Positions 38,401-51,060 of a stretch of 64,000 bases of DNA are shown here, one piece after another (the stretch's first letter is position 1; each line of letters begins with the position of its first letter). The stretch is from positions 63,262-127,261 of the forward strand of contig VXAZ01000263.1 of assembly GCA_013399875.1 (NCBI GenBank), read 5' to 3'. Source of the stretch: Gymnorhina tibicen (lineage: Eukaryota; Chordata; Aves; Passeriformes; Artamidae). The notes beneath the pieces are model-generated. The model was given only the letters and a program-made list of their open reading frames with translations, did not search any database and had not been told where the DNA came from. Position numbers and translations under genes: made by a program.

Positions 38401-40337
38401 CATTTTCAGTTGAAAGCTTTTTTTTTTAATCTCAAAATTTTTGCTCTTTATTCAAGAATTCTACTAGTGAAAAGAATATTCTGGGGAGCACAGACATCAA
38501 TAAAAATTGTGTGAAGGTCCTCAATAGATGAATAGTATGAAGAGGGGAAAAAAAGAAGATTAAATACTACAAATACATTTTAGATATAATCCAACGCTGA
38601 TTAAAAACCACAGAAAGATCCACCTTACGGGCACCTTTCCCTTTTGATTTCAGATGGAACAAATTTATTCGATGTAATTATGCAGCTGAAAGCTTAGTAT
38701 CTCAAAGTATTCGGTTTATAGCCCAAATTCCCAAGCCAATAACAGATTTGTGAAGTATTATCAACCCTTGGCTACAGTTTCTATCCATTCATTAGTTTGT
38801 TTGCTGTGGTAATTTGTATGCAGCTACTAAGAAAAAGCACTAGATGCTCTTGAAGTGGCAACCAGACATAAACAGGGGTCAGAAATTATTGGTAAATATG
38901 AAGGCTGTGCAGAAAGCATCACTATGACAGAAGGTATGAAGTGATAGAAAATCACCCATACACAACATTCATCAAGGCAGTACCCTAAAAAGGACAAAAA
39001 AGGTTATTCATCTTGGTAAGAACATGAAGCGAGAAGAATGTAAAGTAAATATCAATAAGCTAAACTGTGATTACAAAATTTGGACCTTGGAAAACAGCCT
39101 GTTTGAGAAATAATGTATATCAGAGCATGACTTCTGCTAAAATCTAGAATAAAGATTTACAAATTGGTCACATAAATCAGTCAATTTTTATTAATAAAAT
39201 AGATATTTACATCCAACACATAAAGTATTGAGTTTCAAACCATCTGTATGACAGTAATGCTACTTATAAATCAGGTACATGAACTATCCATTATTTTCTA
39301 CACTTATAAATCAGTTGTACTCGCAAAGCACTTGCCTGACTGGAAAATCACTCTCTTGATTAATAGATCAGGTGCCACCAGACAAATATATTACTGAAAC
39401 AAATCATATATCTTTTGACCACTGAGCCCATTTCATAAATCAAAAACTCCGTATATACTGAGTGTTCGTAAATGCTCAATTATGAACAATTTAGCAATCC
39501 AATACCAACACAGAATCCCTTAACACACACACAAGTTTAAAGCCATAAAAATAAGATTTGCTTCGTTGGGTTTTTTTAAAGCTAAACTTCACTGTATTCC
39601 CTGTTCCACTTGCCACTGTGTAATATATCAGGACTTTGTTTACCTAAAACTAGAAAGCAATTTAATGCTTTGAGGTTTGCAAAGTGGGGGGAGGCAGAGA
39701 AGGGAGGGAGATACTAAGAAAAGTTCTTGTTTCTGCTTTTTTATACTTTACACGAAATTGGAAGTCAAAATCTCTGCTACCTCATTCTAAAACCTCTTGT
39801 GGAGTTATTTTGCCTTTACCCCTCATCTTTCTCTGAATTTTTGTATGAAATATATTTATATTTCTTTAAATCTCCATTATGAATGTGTAATGACATTAAA
39901 AGAATTTATTTAGCAACTACTACATTATGAAACCTTTAATTTAATATAAATTACATATAAGGTGCATAAATTTCTCTAAGGTTAGGAGAGGATGTGGTAT
40001 GACAAATTTTACTTCTATGAGATTCTCAGCAGAAAGGTGAAAAGCAGTTCTTAAATTGAGAGGGGCCTCATTTACCTTGCATCCATTTAGTAGAATACAG
40101 CTGCTGCTGAGTCCAAGTGATTTCTAACTAGTTGATAAATGTGGCTGGCATGATGACTGTATAAATACTTGCAATAAGACAGGATAATAAAACCAAGTAA
40201 ATGTTTTTTTCATATATTATGGAAATAAGTAAAAGTGTCATTTGAAGCTGTCTATTTGAAGTTTACCATAGCAAATTCCCACAGAGAATTCCAATAGAAA
40301 AAAAAATTATAAATCAAAACACTGTGTTTTAAAAACA
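35430..40337. other. Unique non-coding DNA, small tandem duplication, possible conserved patches
   Basis: A diverged direct duplication of about 31 bp lies at 35550-35581 and 35596-35626 (TACTTTACTTTAAA followed by GGCCCAAA). An open frame of 146 codons at 36803-37243 has no recognisable domain. Patches at 38120-38300 and 38650-38755 are repeat-free with ATTA cores; the latter follows a strong acceptor-like tract (CCCTTTTGATTTCAG, about 38653) and has a frame open for some 32 codons. No gene is assigned. Confidence 0.45.
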
Positions 40338-40414
40338 NNNNNNNNNNNNNNNNNNNNNNNNNNNNNNNNNNNNNNNNNNNNNNNNNNNNNNNNNNNNNNN
40401 NNNNNNNNNNNNNN
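40338..40414. other. Assembly gap (77 N)
   Basis: A run of 77 undetermined bases. It abuts the middle of an LTR whose 5' end is not present on the left flank, so sequence is certainly missing here and the true length may differ from 77. Frames running across it are artefacts. Confidence 0.98.
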
Positions 40415-40846
40415 CTTCGGAGAGGGACGGAGAGTTGAGGTTTCTTTTTTTCCTCTTGGGACTTCGTTTTTTTTTCCTTCTTCTCTTCTGGACTTGTTCG
40501 GAACACCAGAACATCAGAACCCCACCGGGGGACCTTCCACCGGCCTGGAGGGGGGCCCCCCACGCCAACCCAGCTCCGAGGAGGAGGAGAGAAACTACAC
40601 CCACAGAAGGACTCTAAAATCTTTCAGGTTTTCTCTCCAGAGCGAAACATTTTATTATTTAGTATTATTAGTATTGTTTTCCTGTGTGTTTGTTAAATAA
40701 ATAGTTTTATTTTCTCCTTCACTTTCCTCTGAGGAAAATTTGTTTTTTCCCGAACCCAAGTGGGGGAAGGGGTGGTTTGTAACCTGCCTTCCTTCGAGGA
40801 GACGTCCCTTTTGGACGTTTCCCTGAATTTAGCCTAAACCATCACA
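40415..40846 (+). mobile_element. Solo LTR of an avian endogenous retrovirus, 5' part lost in gap
   Basis: The visible 432 bp contain a GC-rich R/U5-like part, a canonical AATAAA poly(A) signal at 40696-40701, and the 3' end GCCTAAACCATCACA at 40846 with the expected CA. Its start should read approximately TGTGATGGTTTAGGC; this is absent from the left flank, so it falls in the gap. The 5 bases after the end are GATAT, the predicted target duplication. A perfect 12-bp palindrome of six G and six C lies at 40550-40561. The TATTATTAGTATTGTTTTCC stretch before the poly(A) signal recalls the same position in the LTR at 34688-35429, so both may belong to related groups. No internal viral genes are present. 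Confidence 0.72.
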
Positions 40847-43116
40847 GATATACAGCTGAGAAATAAGGGTTCACAAAAGAACTTCCCATTAAAAACAGCC
40901 AGTGTGTTTACCTCTACACAGAGTTTCTCAGATTTACGGAAAACATCTGCATACCATAGAACAGAAGAATTATTCCACAGCAGGCTGTAGTAAAATAAAC
41001 TGCAGACTTAACCAGGTACCAGCTGGCAGTAATAATAGTTAGTAATTAACTAATGCATTTCTCTGAAGTGCTCAAGAGTAACAGTTGAGGTTATGCATTC
41101 AGTTTTTGCTGTTATTACAATGGCTTGGGAAGAAGTTTTTTCCGTGTTAATAGCTAAGGTTAGGACCAGTGCAAGCTTTTGACCACATTATAGACTAAAT
41201 TGTAATTTACTTCTCAAAGATAAGAAAAAACATGGCCCCACTGCATTTGGCTCTGCCAGCCAGGAGGGAGGGGGTCACAACCAGTGGACAGAAAACAGCC
41301 ATACTTTCCCTCAGATTTCTTTCTTGACCAACATCACTAAAATCATTTCAGTAGTCATTAAGAGGGTACAGTGTGGAGGCACAGCAAGGACAGAGCCACA
41401 GAAAATATGTAGTATCTGTCTATGCTGGTGTAAAAAAACAGGCCTGGCTAACCCTACTGAAGCAGTGGGTTGGAAGATATTTATTTTAAAAAAACTCTGG
41501 CTGAAAAATTTGAGGGGAACCTTCATTAGCATGTGAATACTTTTGAGGCTGATTTAACATTGACTAAATTTTTCTTTTTCCTACAACACCTATTTACTTA
41601 CAATCCAATGTAAGTAATATTCTCTTAACAATTTTGCATGAGTTTGTGCAGGTGTCTTACTGAAGAGTATATATTAAATTATTAATATTTTAGGAAGAAT
41701 ACATAAGAACCATAAAGTGGTGGGCTGCTGTGGGTTCAGATTTAGCTAGAATATTTCGTTACAACAAATTTGGCATTATATAATAAACTTTTATCTAATA
41801 AAAGGTCATGTTCAGGAAAGATTAGGAGAGTTTGATGCTTGCCACTGGTTCTAGATAGATATTTAAGACTACATGGCAATTTTGGAGGGCAATACATTCT
41901 AGTCCCAAATCAAACATCTCTGTGTGTCATAACACTTTCAACCTGTAGACAAGATGCAAGTTTTTGCCAGATGTATAATTGGAGCTACATTTGCTTACAT
42001 AGGTGCTGCAGTTCTAATTCATTATTGCACAGCAGTCTGCAGTACCTTGGATACAAAAGGCAGTTCAAAGAAACAACTTTCTCCCAGTTAAGTACATCAC
42101 AGGAATTCTACCTCTGAGCAAATGACCTTTTTCCCCCGGCAGGTACATTTCCATTGCCTCTTGTAAGCTAGTCTAGTTCTATCCAGGCACAAATCCAATT
42201 TCTTTCTATCTTCAACACTTTGAAGTTTTTGTTCATACTCTGCTGTAAGAGGGGTCAGGATTCTGAGACCTTAGGAAGATTGATCTATAATGATTTTCTG
42301 TACAGACATTTGAATAGGGCAAAGTACTGGAGATGGTCTATGACCCTCCCAAAGTCCCCTTGGGAAGCAAGTTGAATTTACTGAATCTTCAGCGCTGCAG
42401 ACCTCCACACAAAGCAGTTCTCACTGTTGCTGTCCAACAGGCAGGAAACAGAACCCTAGCACAGGTCGCCTGAGAAGCTGCCCACAAATTCAAAAACTGC
42501 AGTGTAGTCTGGGAGCAGGAGACCTTGACCTAAAGGCCACAGGTCAACAGGTCTCAGAAGTGAAAAGCATGACCATCTATTGCCATGGTGTTTCCTGCAA
42601 GTGCCATTCAAATCTGGCCCATGGTATGTCTGTAGGCCAAACTTTACTCAGCACCTACCACAGATTAGAGTCTTTTTTAGAGCGGTCAGTGTAGAAAGCT
42701 CAAGAGGAACATTCACCAAAAAAAAAAAAATTATTTTCCCTTTAGAGCCATCATACACTTAAAGTCTGCCCCCACCCCCAAGTTAATGAAACACAATTGT
42801 TCACCAGAGGACTGCATGGTTTGCCTGCACAGAAATGATTTTCACTTTTATGAAAAAGTCTACAAATACTGACAGATGAAAACTATGAAACAGTGATTAG
42901 TCTGAAATTTGACTACAAATGCCTGCAACTGTAGCACGAACCACCCTAAAAGATACTCTCTGTCAAAATAAGGGGAACAAATGTTAAAAATGTGAAGATT
43001 TTGAAGGGTTGGAAATTTACTTGCAGAAGTATGGAGAAAAAGTAAAACAGAGGGAATACGTAATGTGAAAATTCAGACTGGGATTTCAGCCAGGGTTGTC
43101 TATAAAAAGACATTTC
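40847..43116. other. Unique non-coding DNA, no gene seen
   Basis: AT-rich sequence without recognisable genes or repeats. Open frames such as 41839-42117 have no splice or domain support. An A-run lies at about 42719-42730. Confidence 0.55.
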
Positions 43117-43290
43117 AGTCTGGGCTGCCCAGGGAGGTGGTGGAGTCCCCGTCCCTGGAGGTGTTTAAGAAAAGACTCAATGTGGCACTCAGACCCATGG
43201 TGCAGATGACAAGGTGGTGTTTGGTCATAGGCTGAACTCAATGATCTCAGAAGTCTTTTCCAGCCTAGTTGATTCTGTGATTCCGTGATG
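43117..43290 (+). mobile_element. CR1 LINE 3' end, 5'-truncated
   Basis: The sequence closely follows the CR1 3' UTR on +: TGGGCTGCCCAGGGAGGTGG, GGAGTCCCCGTCCCTGGAGG, GTGTTTAAGAAAAGACTC, then CTCAATGATCTCAGAAGTC and TTTTCCAGCCTAGTTGATTC. It ends with two tandem octamers, ATTCTGTG and ATTCCGTG, the hallmark CR1 terminus. Only about 174 bp remain, the usual product of incomplete target-primed reverse transcription. It looks less decayed than the CR1 copies at 30700 and 48559, so it is probably younger. Confidence 0.93.
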
Positions 43291-45224
43291 TCCAGTTGCA
43301 GAGTAAGTAAGAAGGGGGTTTCAGATTGTTCAAGTAATGGCCTGAGCAAGTTCTGTACTAAAAAAACTCAAAACATAATAGAATGTATTTATCAAATTGT
43401 TCACTAGAATGACACCATAAAACAAAAAAAGAAAATTGCATCACATTTCCCAGAGAATAAGGGTGAGACATTAGCATATATCAGTATGATCCCAGAGTTT
43501 TCCTTACAAATGAAATATGTCAGGGGCAGCAACCACTGTCAGCTTGCTTTATCAGCGCTGTGAAAGAGCCAATTAGGCCACCTGTTCTTAGAATGCAGCT
43601 TCTAAAGCCCCACCATTATGTCTATGATGTTGTAGGACCAGATACCAATCTCCTCTTTGATTGTGAAAAGCATCTGATTTCGCAAACATTTAATTCCCTT
43701 GGTCAGAACAGGATGCTAACAAAACAAGAAACAGATTCTATGCAAATGTTTGTGCAGAAATTCAGCATTGTATCATCTCACACACAGGAATGAAGACAGC
43801 GATGACAGTTAACGCCTCCAGAGCTCTTAGTACAGCATTTCATTGTATGCAACAGAGTTTGCAACTAGGAAGATATCAAGCTGTTTTCAACCAACAAAAG
43901 ATAATAGTGATTAATATGAACAACAAAATTCAATGAGAGACTTTGTTTCAAGATTCAACCATACTCTGTGGCCATGCTATTCTCTATCAGTACAGTGACA
44001 AACCAGGCTACTGCCAGTATACCCAATATTACTTCTTCCACAAAGGTAAAAGTAGATAGTGGAAAGCATAGGTTAGTCCCAGAACACATAAATTCCAGAG
44101 GGATTTAAAGAGCAAATGATACAAATTTGCTAAGCAGGTATACTTTAAAGAGATTGAGAAATATCTGAAAGAAGCTTCAAGTTCTAATTTATACTGGTCT
44201 TCCGTCTTTTGTTTGGGCCAGACAAAAGACCATTTATTCTCCAAAACCAGCAGTTGCCTAACCAAAAACATTACAGGTATCTACCCCTAAAAAGACACAA
44301 GCTCTACTTGTGGCTCCTACAACTCTAGGATCAGGGTGATTTTTAGTCTGTCAGGCATCAGTCTACTACTGTGAAGGATGGACTTTCCGACCATGATAAC
44401 ATAGGACCTGGAATGATTAAAGCTTGATTTTTCTCCAATAAAGTCATCAAGAGATTTGCTGTTGAATTCAAGAGGAGAAGAACCAAGGCTTCAGCTTTCC
44501 AAAGGCACAAATGACAGCAAGATATTCATACCACCTGTGGCTTTAAGGAGCATCATATATACTTGTTTCTTTTGATCTGTGTCTCTTCCAAGTGAACTGT
44601 GTCCAAATCCACTTTATCTTCCTTTATCCACATCCTTTATTTCCTAAAGCCATTGTGCAATTCTGTTGCCTTTTGAGCACTTTTACTTGAGACTGTAAAT
44701 TTTCCTCCCTAAACATGTATCAGTTAAAGCAAATTAAGGTCTTTAAGCTAAAGGAGGTTAAAACCAATTAGGTGCTGTTAAAGCTCAGGCTGATACTTTT
44801 GAATTTGAAGATCAGTGCAGGATGACCAAGCATATTGGATTCTTCGCACAAGTCTATAGAGGCTGTATAAAATTTTTAAAAGCCTAAATTAATGGTCTGA
44901 TAAAACTCATTTGTTAATTTAAGAAAGATTGGAGTTTCAGGGTGATTTACTGAACATGTGGGTTTCTAAAGAACATAAAGATTGTGCAGAAGGATTCAGC
45001 AATTTCAGTAAGAATCATTCATAGCCACTGTTGGAAACCCTGTCAAACAATTTGTGCTTCTTTTTTATGATTTAGAAGTGGTGGATATTTCTTGGAACTA
45101 ATAATGGGAGATATGTTTTCACCTCTTACTCATTATATCAAACTTTTCTTAGATCATTAATAAGAGAGGGAAAAAAATAATCTGAAGTACCTTGTGATGA
45201 GCTAGAGGGCTTTAAAATTATTAG
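43291..45224. other. Unique non-coding DNA, no gene seen
   Basis: No repeat, RNA gene or splice-bounded frame could be supported. Confidence 0.55.
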
Positions 45225-45390
45225 TCCATTAATTTTCACAATAAACCTAAGAGATTCGGTAACCATTATCATCCTTTACAGACTGAAAGTGGAGAAAAGA
45301 GAAGTGGAAGGGCTTATTAAAGGTCACACACTAATTGAGCAAGAGAATGAGAGACTTCTCCAACCACATCTTTGACAGATCAAAGATCCA
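45225..45390 (+). repeat. MIR-type SINE
   Basis: MIR words occur in order: TTTTCACAATAAACC, ACCATTATCATCCTTTACAG, GAGAAAAGAGAAGTGGAAGG and AAAGGTCACACACTAATTGA. They match the family's tcctcacaacaaccc, attatcatccccattttacag, cagagaggttaag and aaggtcacacagctagt. Orientation is +. This is the best-preserved MIR copy in the window. Confidence 0.72.
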
Positions 45391-48300
45391 ACAGTGAATT
45401 TTAGGTATTCGCTCCTGAATTCATCAGGAATCTTGACATTAAACCCCAACAGAAGAATTCATTCTCAACCGCAGGCCTAGGAAAAGACTCAGGTCTATCT
45501 ATTTGAATTACCCAAAACAAAGAAACATTTGAGGCCGTATAGTATCAAGTGATGTGAACTGTCACAGCTATGAAGACTTGGAGTGAAGCTACAGTCTGAA
45601 TCTGAGCTTTCTGAATCTGTGTTTTACTTAAAAAAAAGAAAAAAACTAAAAAGCTCTAAGATTTTAGACAATATAAAAGGAATTATATTAAATTCCATTA
45701 AAAATTGCATTGAGAATAGGAGGGAACTAGGAGAGTAAGTTCATTAAGCAAAGCATACCTAATGTTAATAGAATTTTGGATTGAATTGCCTGGCAAACAC
45801 AGTTATTGCAAAAATAGTGTGGGAATTTCGCTAACCACAACTGGTCAGAGGGATTCTGGTTCGCACTTCATACAAAGACAATTTGTCATCAGCAGGAATT
45901 TCTTAAGCAGTCAGGAAGAAAAAATCCAGTAAGCCAAGAAAACTTTTAGAAAGGCAGGATCTTCTCATTAACTGAGATAATGGTGACATTCCGTGGAAAA
46001 ATAGTACTTCCCGTAAGTTCACAATCATTTACTTGTTTGTGGAAATTTAATCTAGGCTACAGATGAAGTTCCACAAGGGTTTTAGTCTGAAAGTATTCAG
46101 ATTTCAAATATTCACAGAATTTTGCATCTCTGCTTCAGATAAGAGAAACATCAATTCTAAATCAAGAAAAAATTCCCACAAACTTAAAAAATTATATTTT
46201 CCTTGGAAAGGAATTTTTGCAAACCTACTTCAAAATTACTATAATCAATGAGAACTCTAGTGAATCTTCCTGAACCTCTCCCGCAAATTGAACTCATCAA
46301 AATACACCACAAGCGTTTTGAAACATGGAGATTAGGCTTTAATAGCACAATACATTCAAAACATGAAGTAGATATATGTAAAAAAATCTCAATACAGACA
46401 TACTGTCTATATGCCTGTCTGCTGGTAGGAAGGATCCCTTGTTTTCAGGTGTGTTCCCTTTTTAGTCATCAGTTCACTGGGTTTTTTGTGCTGTAGCAAA
46501 CTGTAATTTCCTCTTGGGGATTCTGAAAAATATATATTTTTTTTTTTTTTTTCCATCTCTGAGGCCTGGTTTTTACTCCATTTGCTTTTCTCCCATCAGC
46601 CTCCCTGCTCCTGCCACTTTCTCTGAGCTGGGTACAGACACGTTTTCATGACACAGGAACATTTTTCTTTCCTGGTTTTCTTCTCATGCCTGAAAGGGGC
46701 ATTTCTGTGCCAAAGAGGCTTGATGAATTCTAGGGAAGGAGACATCTGCCTTCCTCACAGCCATTCGTAACTAAGTAATCTGAAAATGTGTTTTTGTGTG
46801 ATCTTAAAAATACTTTCTGTTCTCCTACCACTGTAATTTGAAGCAAAACAGTCCTAGTATTTATGCACTCATGTTTTATCCACAGGTTTTTGAGTACGTT
46901 ATGGAAAAGTGGATATGTGTCACTACCGGACTATTGCCACATTATGAATCAAGCTTAAATATAACAGAAGCCTGGCTGCCAAACCACATTTGGTTTATCC
47001 AGGGTTTTTGGATAAAGTTGAGGTCAAATGATCAGCAGTCAAAAGAAGATGGAATTACAGAGATTGTTTATAAATGGAGTTTTGGATAACTGGGAATTTC
47101 CTATATGTAACCATGCATTAGTCACTCAAACAGTCTTACTAAATATATAAGCTCACTTTTATGTAGTAGTTCCCTAAAACCGGATGTGGAGAGGATAGGT
47201 GCTCCTCTCAGACTTGAAAACGTGTCTTGTCCTTCCAGCTGATCAGACTTGCCAGAACAAAAATATAGCAAGAATCAAACAAATCAATAGCCAGATGAGC
47301 CAGTAACAAGCAAAACTAACTTTGCATTAATATTTAAGCTTGATGTGGGGATGAAATTTCTTAGAGTCAAAGCACTGGGGACAGTGGTAGAGGCTCATAA
47401 AAGAAAAGTGGAGAACTTTTCCCATGACATGAGGTGTCCACTATTCAGTTTCCCCTTTTTACCTTACATGCATAGGAGGTTTCAAATTAGGAAAATGTAC
47501 AGAAAGGGAATGTAAGAAGAGATAAGTAAGTATTTGTGAGAGGTGGAAAATGCAAAGCTGAAAGTCTGCAGCAGAAGGAATCAAAAATGAGTGCCCTAAA
47601 TTTATTAGTGCATACTCTCACCTATCTAAAGCCTATTCCAAAACACAGATATTACCATTACTATTTCCAGATGTTAAAAAATAAAATAAAACCCCGGTGA
47701 GCCCTGCTTGGACACACAGAAGAGTTCCACATTAAAAGGAAACAGACAATAAAAGAGTCACATTTTGATACTTCTCTTTGCAGTCAATGTTTTCATGGAG
47801 TCATACAGAAGAGGTTTGGCTCCAACACCACTTCCTTTCCCCCTCTCAGCCCCCATAGATGCAGAAATATCTCTGTCTACATGTGGCTGAGCATTTAAAA
47901 CCCAGCAGTATGGGCTAGCTGCCCAAGTAACCATTTCCTATTTCCTATGAGGGAAACTATACACACAAGAAAGAGTCCCAGTGACTAGACCCAAAACAAG
48001 CATCACCAGTTTGACCATGTAGACTGAAATGTTAGCATGTCAGTTGATACTAGTGTGTCATGTGCTTATCAAACTGTTCTCGGTCCATGACATTCACTAA
48101 AAAAAAAATCAAGAATTTAATATTTTAAAAGTTATTTTACTGCCTGCTATGCTATAGATTGTTTTAACTCTTTTTTTTTAAACTTCTTTTACTTATGAAA
48201 GGGCCCATAATAAGAATTTCTATCTTGTAGCTACAAGCTGGATCAGAAAAAATCTGTGATGTAGGTAGGATGTCTCTGATGGGGTGGGATTTTTTATCTC

Positions 48301-48558
48301 TTCTCCTCAAAGTGGTTGCAGTGCTGCCAATTCTGCAAACTATTCATTCCATCCACAGGCACACACTGGGAATCAGCAACTGAAAGAAAATCAGGACACT
48401 TGTTCATTATTAAAAGTAAGGAAAACACATTGCTTTGTTATATTTCTAATTTTATCCTCAAGTGCTATAATTTAGTATAATTTTCATGAGATTCCAGTGG
48501 GATTCTGGTTCCTATAGTGGTTGTATTTCAGTTTCATAGACTTGCACAAAAAAAAAAA
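45391..48558. other. Unique non-coding DNA; T16 run at 46537-46552
   Basis: No gene was recognised. A 16-T run lies at 46537-46552. An open frame at 46838-47089 has an acceptor-like CAG at about 46886 and a protein-like, Trp-rich composition, but no donor or family match. An A12 run at 48548-48559 sits at the junction with the CR1 copy that follows. Confidence 0.5.
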
Positions 48559-50830
48559 ATCATTGAAGGTCATCTAGAAATTTTCTAGTCCAACCTCCTT
48601 GACCGAAGCAGAGTAAACTCAATCAAGTTAGTTCAAGATGAAGTCTAACTGGACACAGGACATCTCCAAGGATGCAGACTCCACAAACTGCTGGGAGCTA
48701 AGCCAGTGGAAAGCCACGCTGTCAGCAAACAAGCTGAGTTATTTCTGTTGGGCTCAAATGGAATCACCTGTATTTCAGTTCACACCCTCTTGGCCACAGG
48801 ACACCACTGTGAAGAATCTAGCTCCATCTTCTTTGCTCCCTCCAAGAAGTTTTCATGCACAATGATAAGATACACACAGAGTTAAATAATCCCAACTTTT
48901 GCATCTTCTCCTTACATGACTGATGCTCTAGTCCCTTAATCAGCATAGGGGACCTTCAGGAGACTTACCTGTATGCCCATGTCTCTCTTGTGCTAGAGAA
49001 CACAGAAATGGACATAGCACTCCAGCAGTGGTCTCACCAGGGCTGGGTAGAGGGAAAGGATCACCTCCTTTAACCTGCTTGTAACACTCTTCCTAATGCA
49101 ACCCACAATGCTGTTGGCCTTGCCCAGCCTGCCAAGATCTCTCTGAAAAGAAACACAATTATCTTGTCTATCAACAATTCCTCCCAGTTTCATATGATCT
49201 GTGACTTCCTAAGGGTACACTCTGCCCCATCATCCACATGATTAATGAAGACATTAAACAGTATTGACCTTTAGGGTACACCACTAGTGACTGATCTCCA
49301 GCTGGAACTTTATGCCCTTGACCACAACCCTGTGAGCCTTACAATTCAAGCAGATTTCAATTTACCTCCCTATTCTCTCACTTATCTGGCCCATCCTTCA
49401 TTAGTTTGTCTGTGAGGATGTTTTGTAAGACAGTGTTGAAAGCATTACTAAAGTGAAGATAAGCATCCACTGATCATCTACGTGCATCACACCATCACCA
49501 ACCACAATCACTCATTTCATGCAGAAGGCTATAACGTAGTTCAGGGATAATCTTCCCTACATAAATCCATGCTGACTAATCCAATCTCCTACTTATTCTT
49601 GCTGTGTTTGGAAAGGGTTTCCAGAATTATTTGCTCCACACCTTCCCAGGGATCAAGGTAAAGCTGACTGGCCTGTAGTTTCTCAGCTCTTCCTTCATGC
49701 TCCTCTTGAAGATAGGCACATCATGTACTCATTTCCAGTCCTCAGGAACCTTCCCCTATCAGCACAACCTTCCAAAGATCAAAAGTGCCCATACATTGAC
49801 GTCAGCCAATTTCCTCAGCATACATGGGTGTATCCCATCCAGACACATGGATTTGTGCTTGACAAGGTTGTTTAAAATTTCCTAACCTGATTCTCATCTA
49901 CCAAGCTAAGTCTTCCTGCTTCTAGACTTTCCCACTGGTTTCAGGGGCCTTTGTGAAGACAAGTCTTACTAGCAGAGATCAAAGCAAAGAAGGCATTAAG
50001 CATGTCAGTCTTTTCCATGCCATTTGTCATCAAGTCCCCTTCCCCACTGAGCACTGAGCCCATGTTTTTCTTGGTCTTCCCTGTGCTGCTGATAGACCTG
50101 TAGGAAGTCCTTGTTGCTTTTAAATCCCTCGCTAGTTTGAATTCTACATTGGTTCTGGCATTCCTAACCCTGTCTCTGCACATTTGGTCATACTCCTCCT
50201 AGGTCACTTGACCTTTTGAACCATGTGTATGCTTCTTTTTTATGTCTAATTTCATCAGAAGATCATTGTTCATCCACATAAGTCTCCTACTACCTTTGCT
50301 TCAGTTTCCTGAGTGTTGGGATGAACTACTCTTGGACTCAGAGGACGCAGCCCTTGGGAGGAAAACATCAACAAACCACCCAAGCAGCTGTCTTGGACAG
50401 TATCCCACAACATTCTTCCAAGGAGACTCCTAAAGGGGCCAAAATCTGCTCTTCTAAGATCCAGGGATTGTAATCTTGCTATATGCCTTGTTTCTTTCTC
50501 TCAAGAGCTTGAATTCCAGCACTCTGTGCTCAGTGCAGCCAAAGTTGCCCTTACCTTTATATTTCTCACAAGTTCTTCCTCACTTCTAAGTGTCAGGCCC
50601 AGCAAAGAGCCACCCTTTGTCAGGGCCCTCAGCAGCTGCAGCAGGAAGTTACCATGAATGCACTCCAGAAACCTCCTCAACTGCTTGTGCCTTTCTGCAT
50701 TCACCTCTCAGCAGATACCAGGCTGGTTAAAGTTCCCACGAAGATTAAGGCCTGGAACATGAGGCTTGTTTCAATGGTATGAAGAAGGCCTCCTCTATCA
50801 CTTCTTCCTACTTTTAGACTGCTTGCCCAG
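48559..50830 (-). mobile_element. CR1 LINE, 5'-truncated and inactive (endonuclease to 3' UTR)
   Basis: Reading the minus strand from about 50830 down gives CR1 ORF2 and 3' UTR in order. The endonuclease part includes RRFLECIHGNFLLQLL (inside 50501-50704), and its GDFN-type motif reads GNFN (50726-50737). A linker follows (NVEFKLARDLKATRTSY, inside 49941-50183). In the reverse transcriptase, the DFSKAFDTV block reads HFSNAFNTV (49429-49455), so the catalytic Asp is His, and the FADD block reads TDHM (49191-49202). A later part includes SLYPALVRPLLEC (48993-49193), with a deletion between the KLGG and SIVGCIRKS blocks. The 3' UTR (48559-48900) ends in the tagtccaacctcc-type words. About 2.3 kb of a full-length element of roughly 4.5 kb remain. 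Frameshifts, stops and lost catalytic residues make it dead. Confidence 0.92.
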
Positions 50831-50899
50831 ATAAAAAATGCAAACATTTTCATTGACAGGCAAACAGGGTATTATTCAGTATCGAAAAGGTTCTTTGCT

Positions 50900-51060
50900 T
50901 TACACCTTCAGCACCTTTTATCTGTGGTCACAGAGCACTCTCCATGCCTTATATAAAACAGATATTTCCAAGTATTACTACCCACACTTCAGACAGAGCA
51001 CAGAGTGTAACTTGTTACCTCCAAGTATATGTACAAAACATGGAGCTGCGCATGGTGGAT
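50900..51060 (+). repeat. Possible MIR-type fragment
   Basis: The words AGTATTACTACCCACACTTC, AGACAGAGCACAGAGTGTAA and CTTGTTACCTCC follow the spacing of the MIR core (attattaccccattttacag, cagagaggttaag, cttgccc), but similarity is weak. Ends are approximate and the call could be wrong. Confidence 0.35.

Noticed and set aside
40252..40604. Minus frames crossing the N run
   Set aside because: Artefact of translating undetermined bases and LTR sequence.
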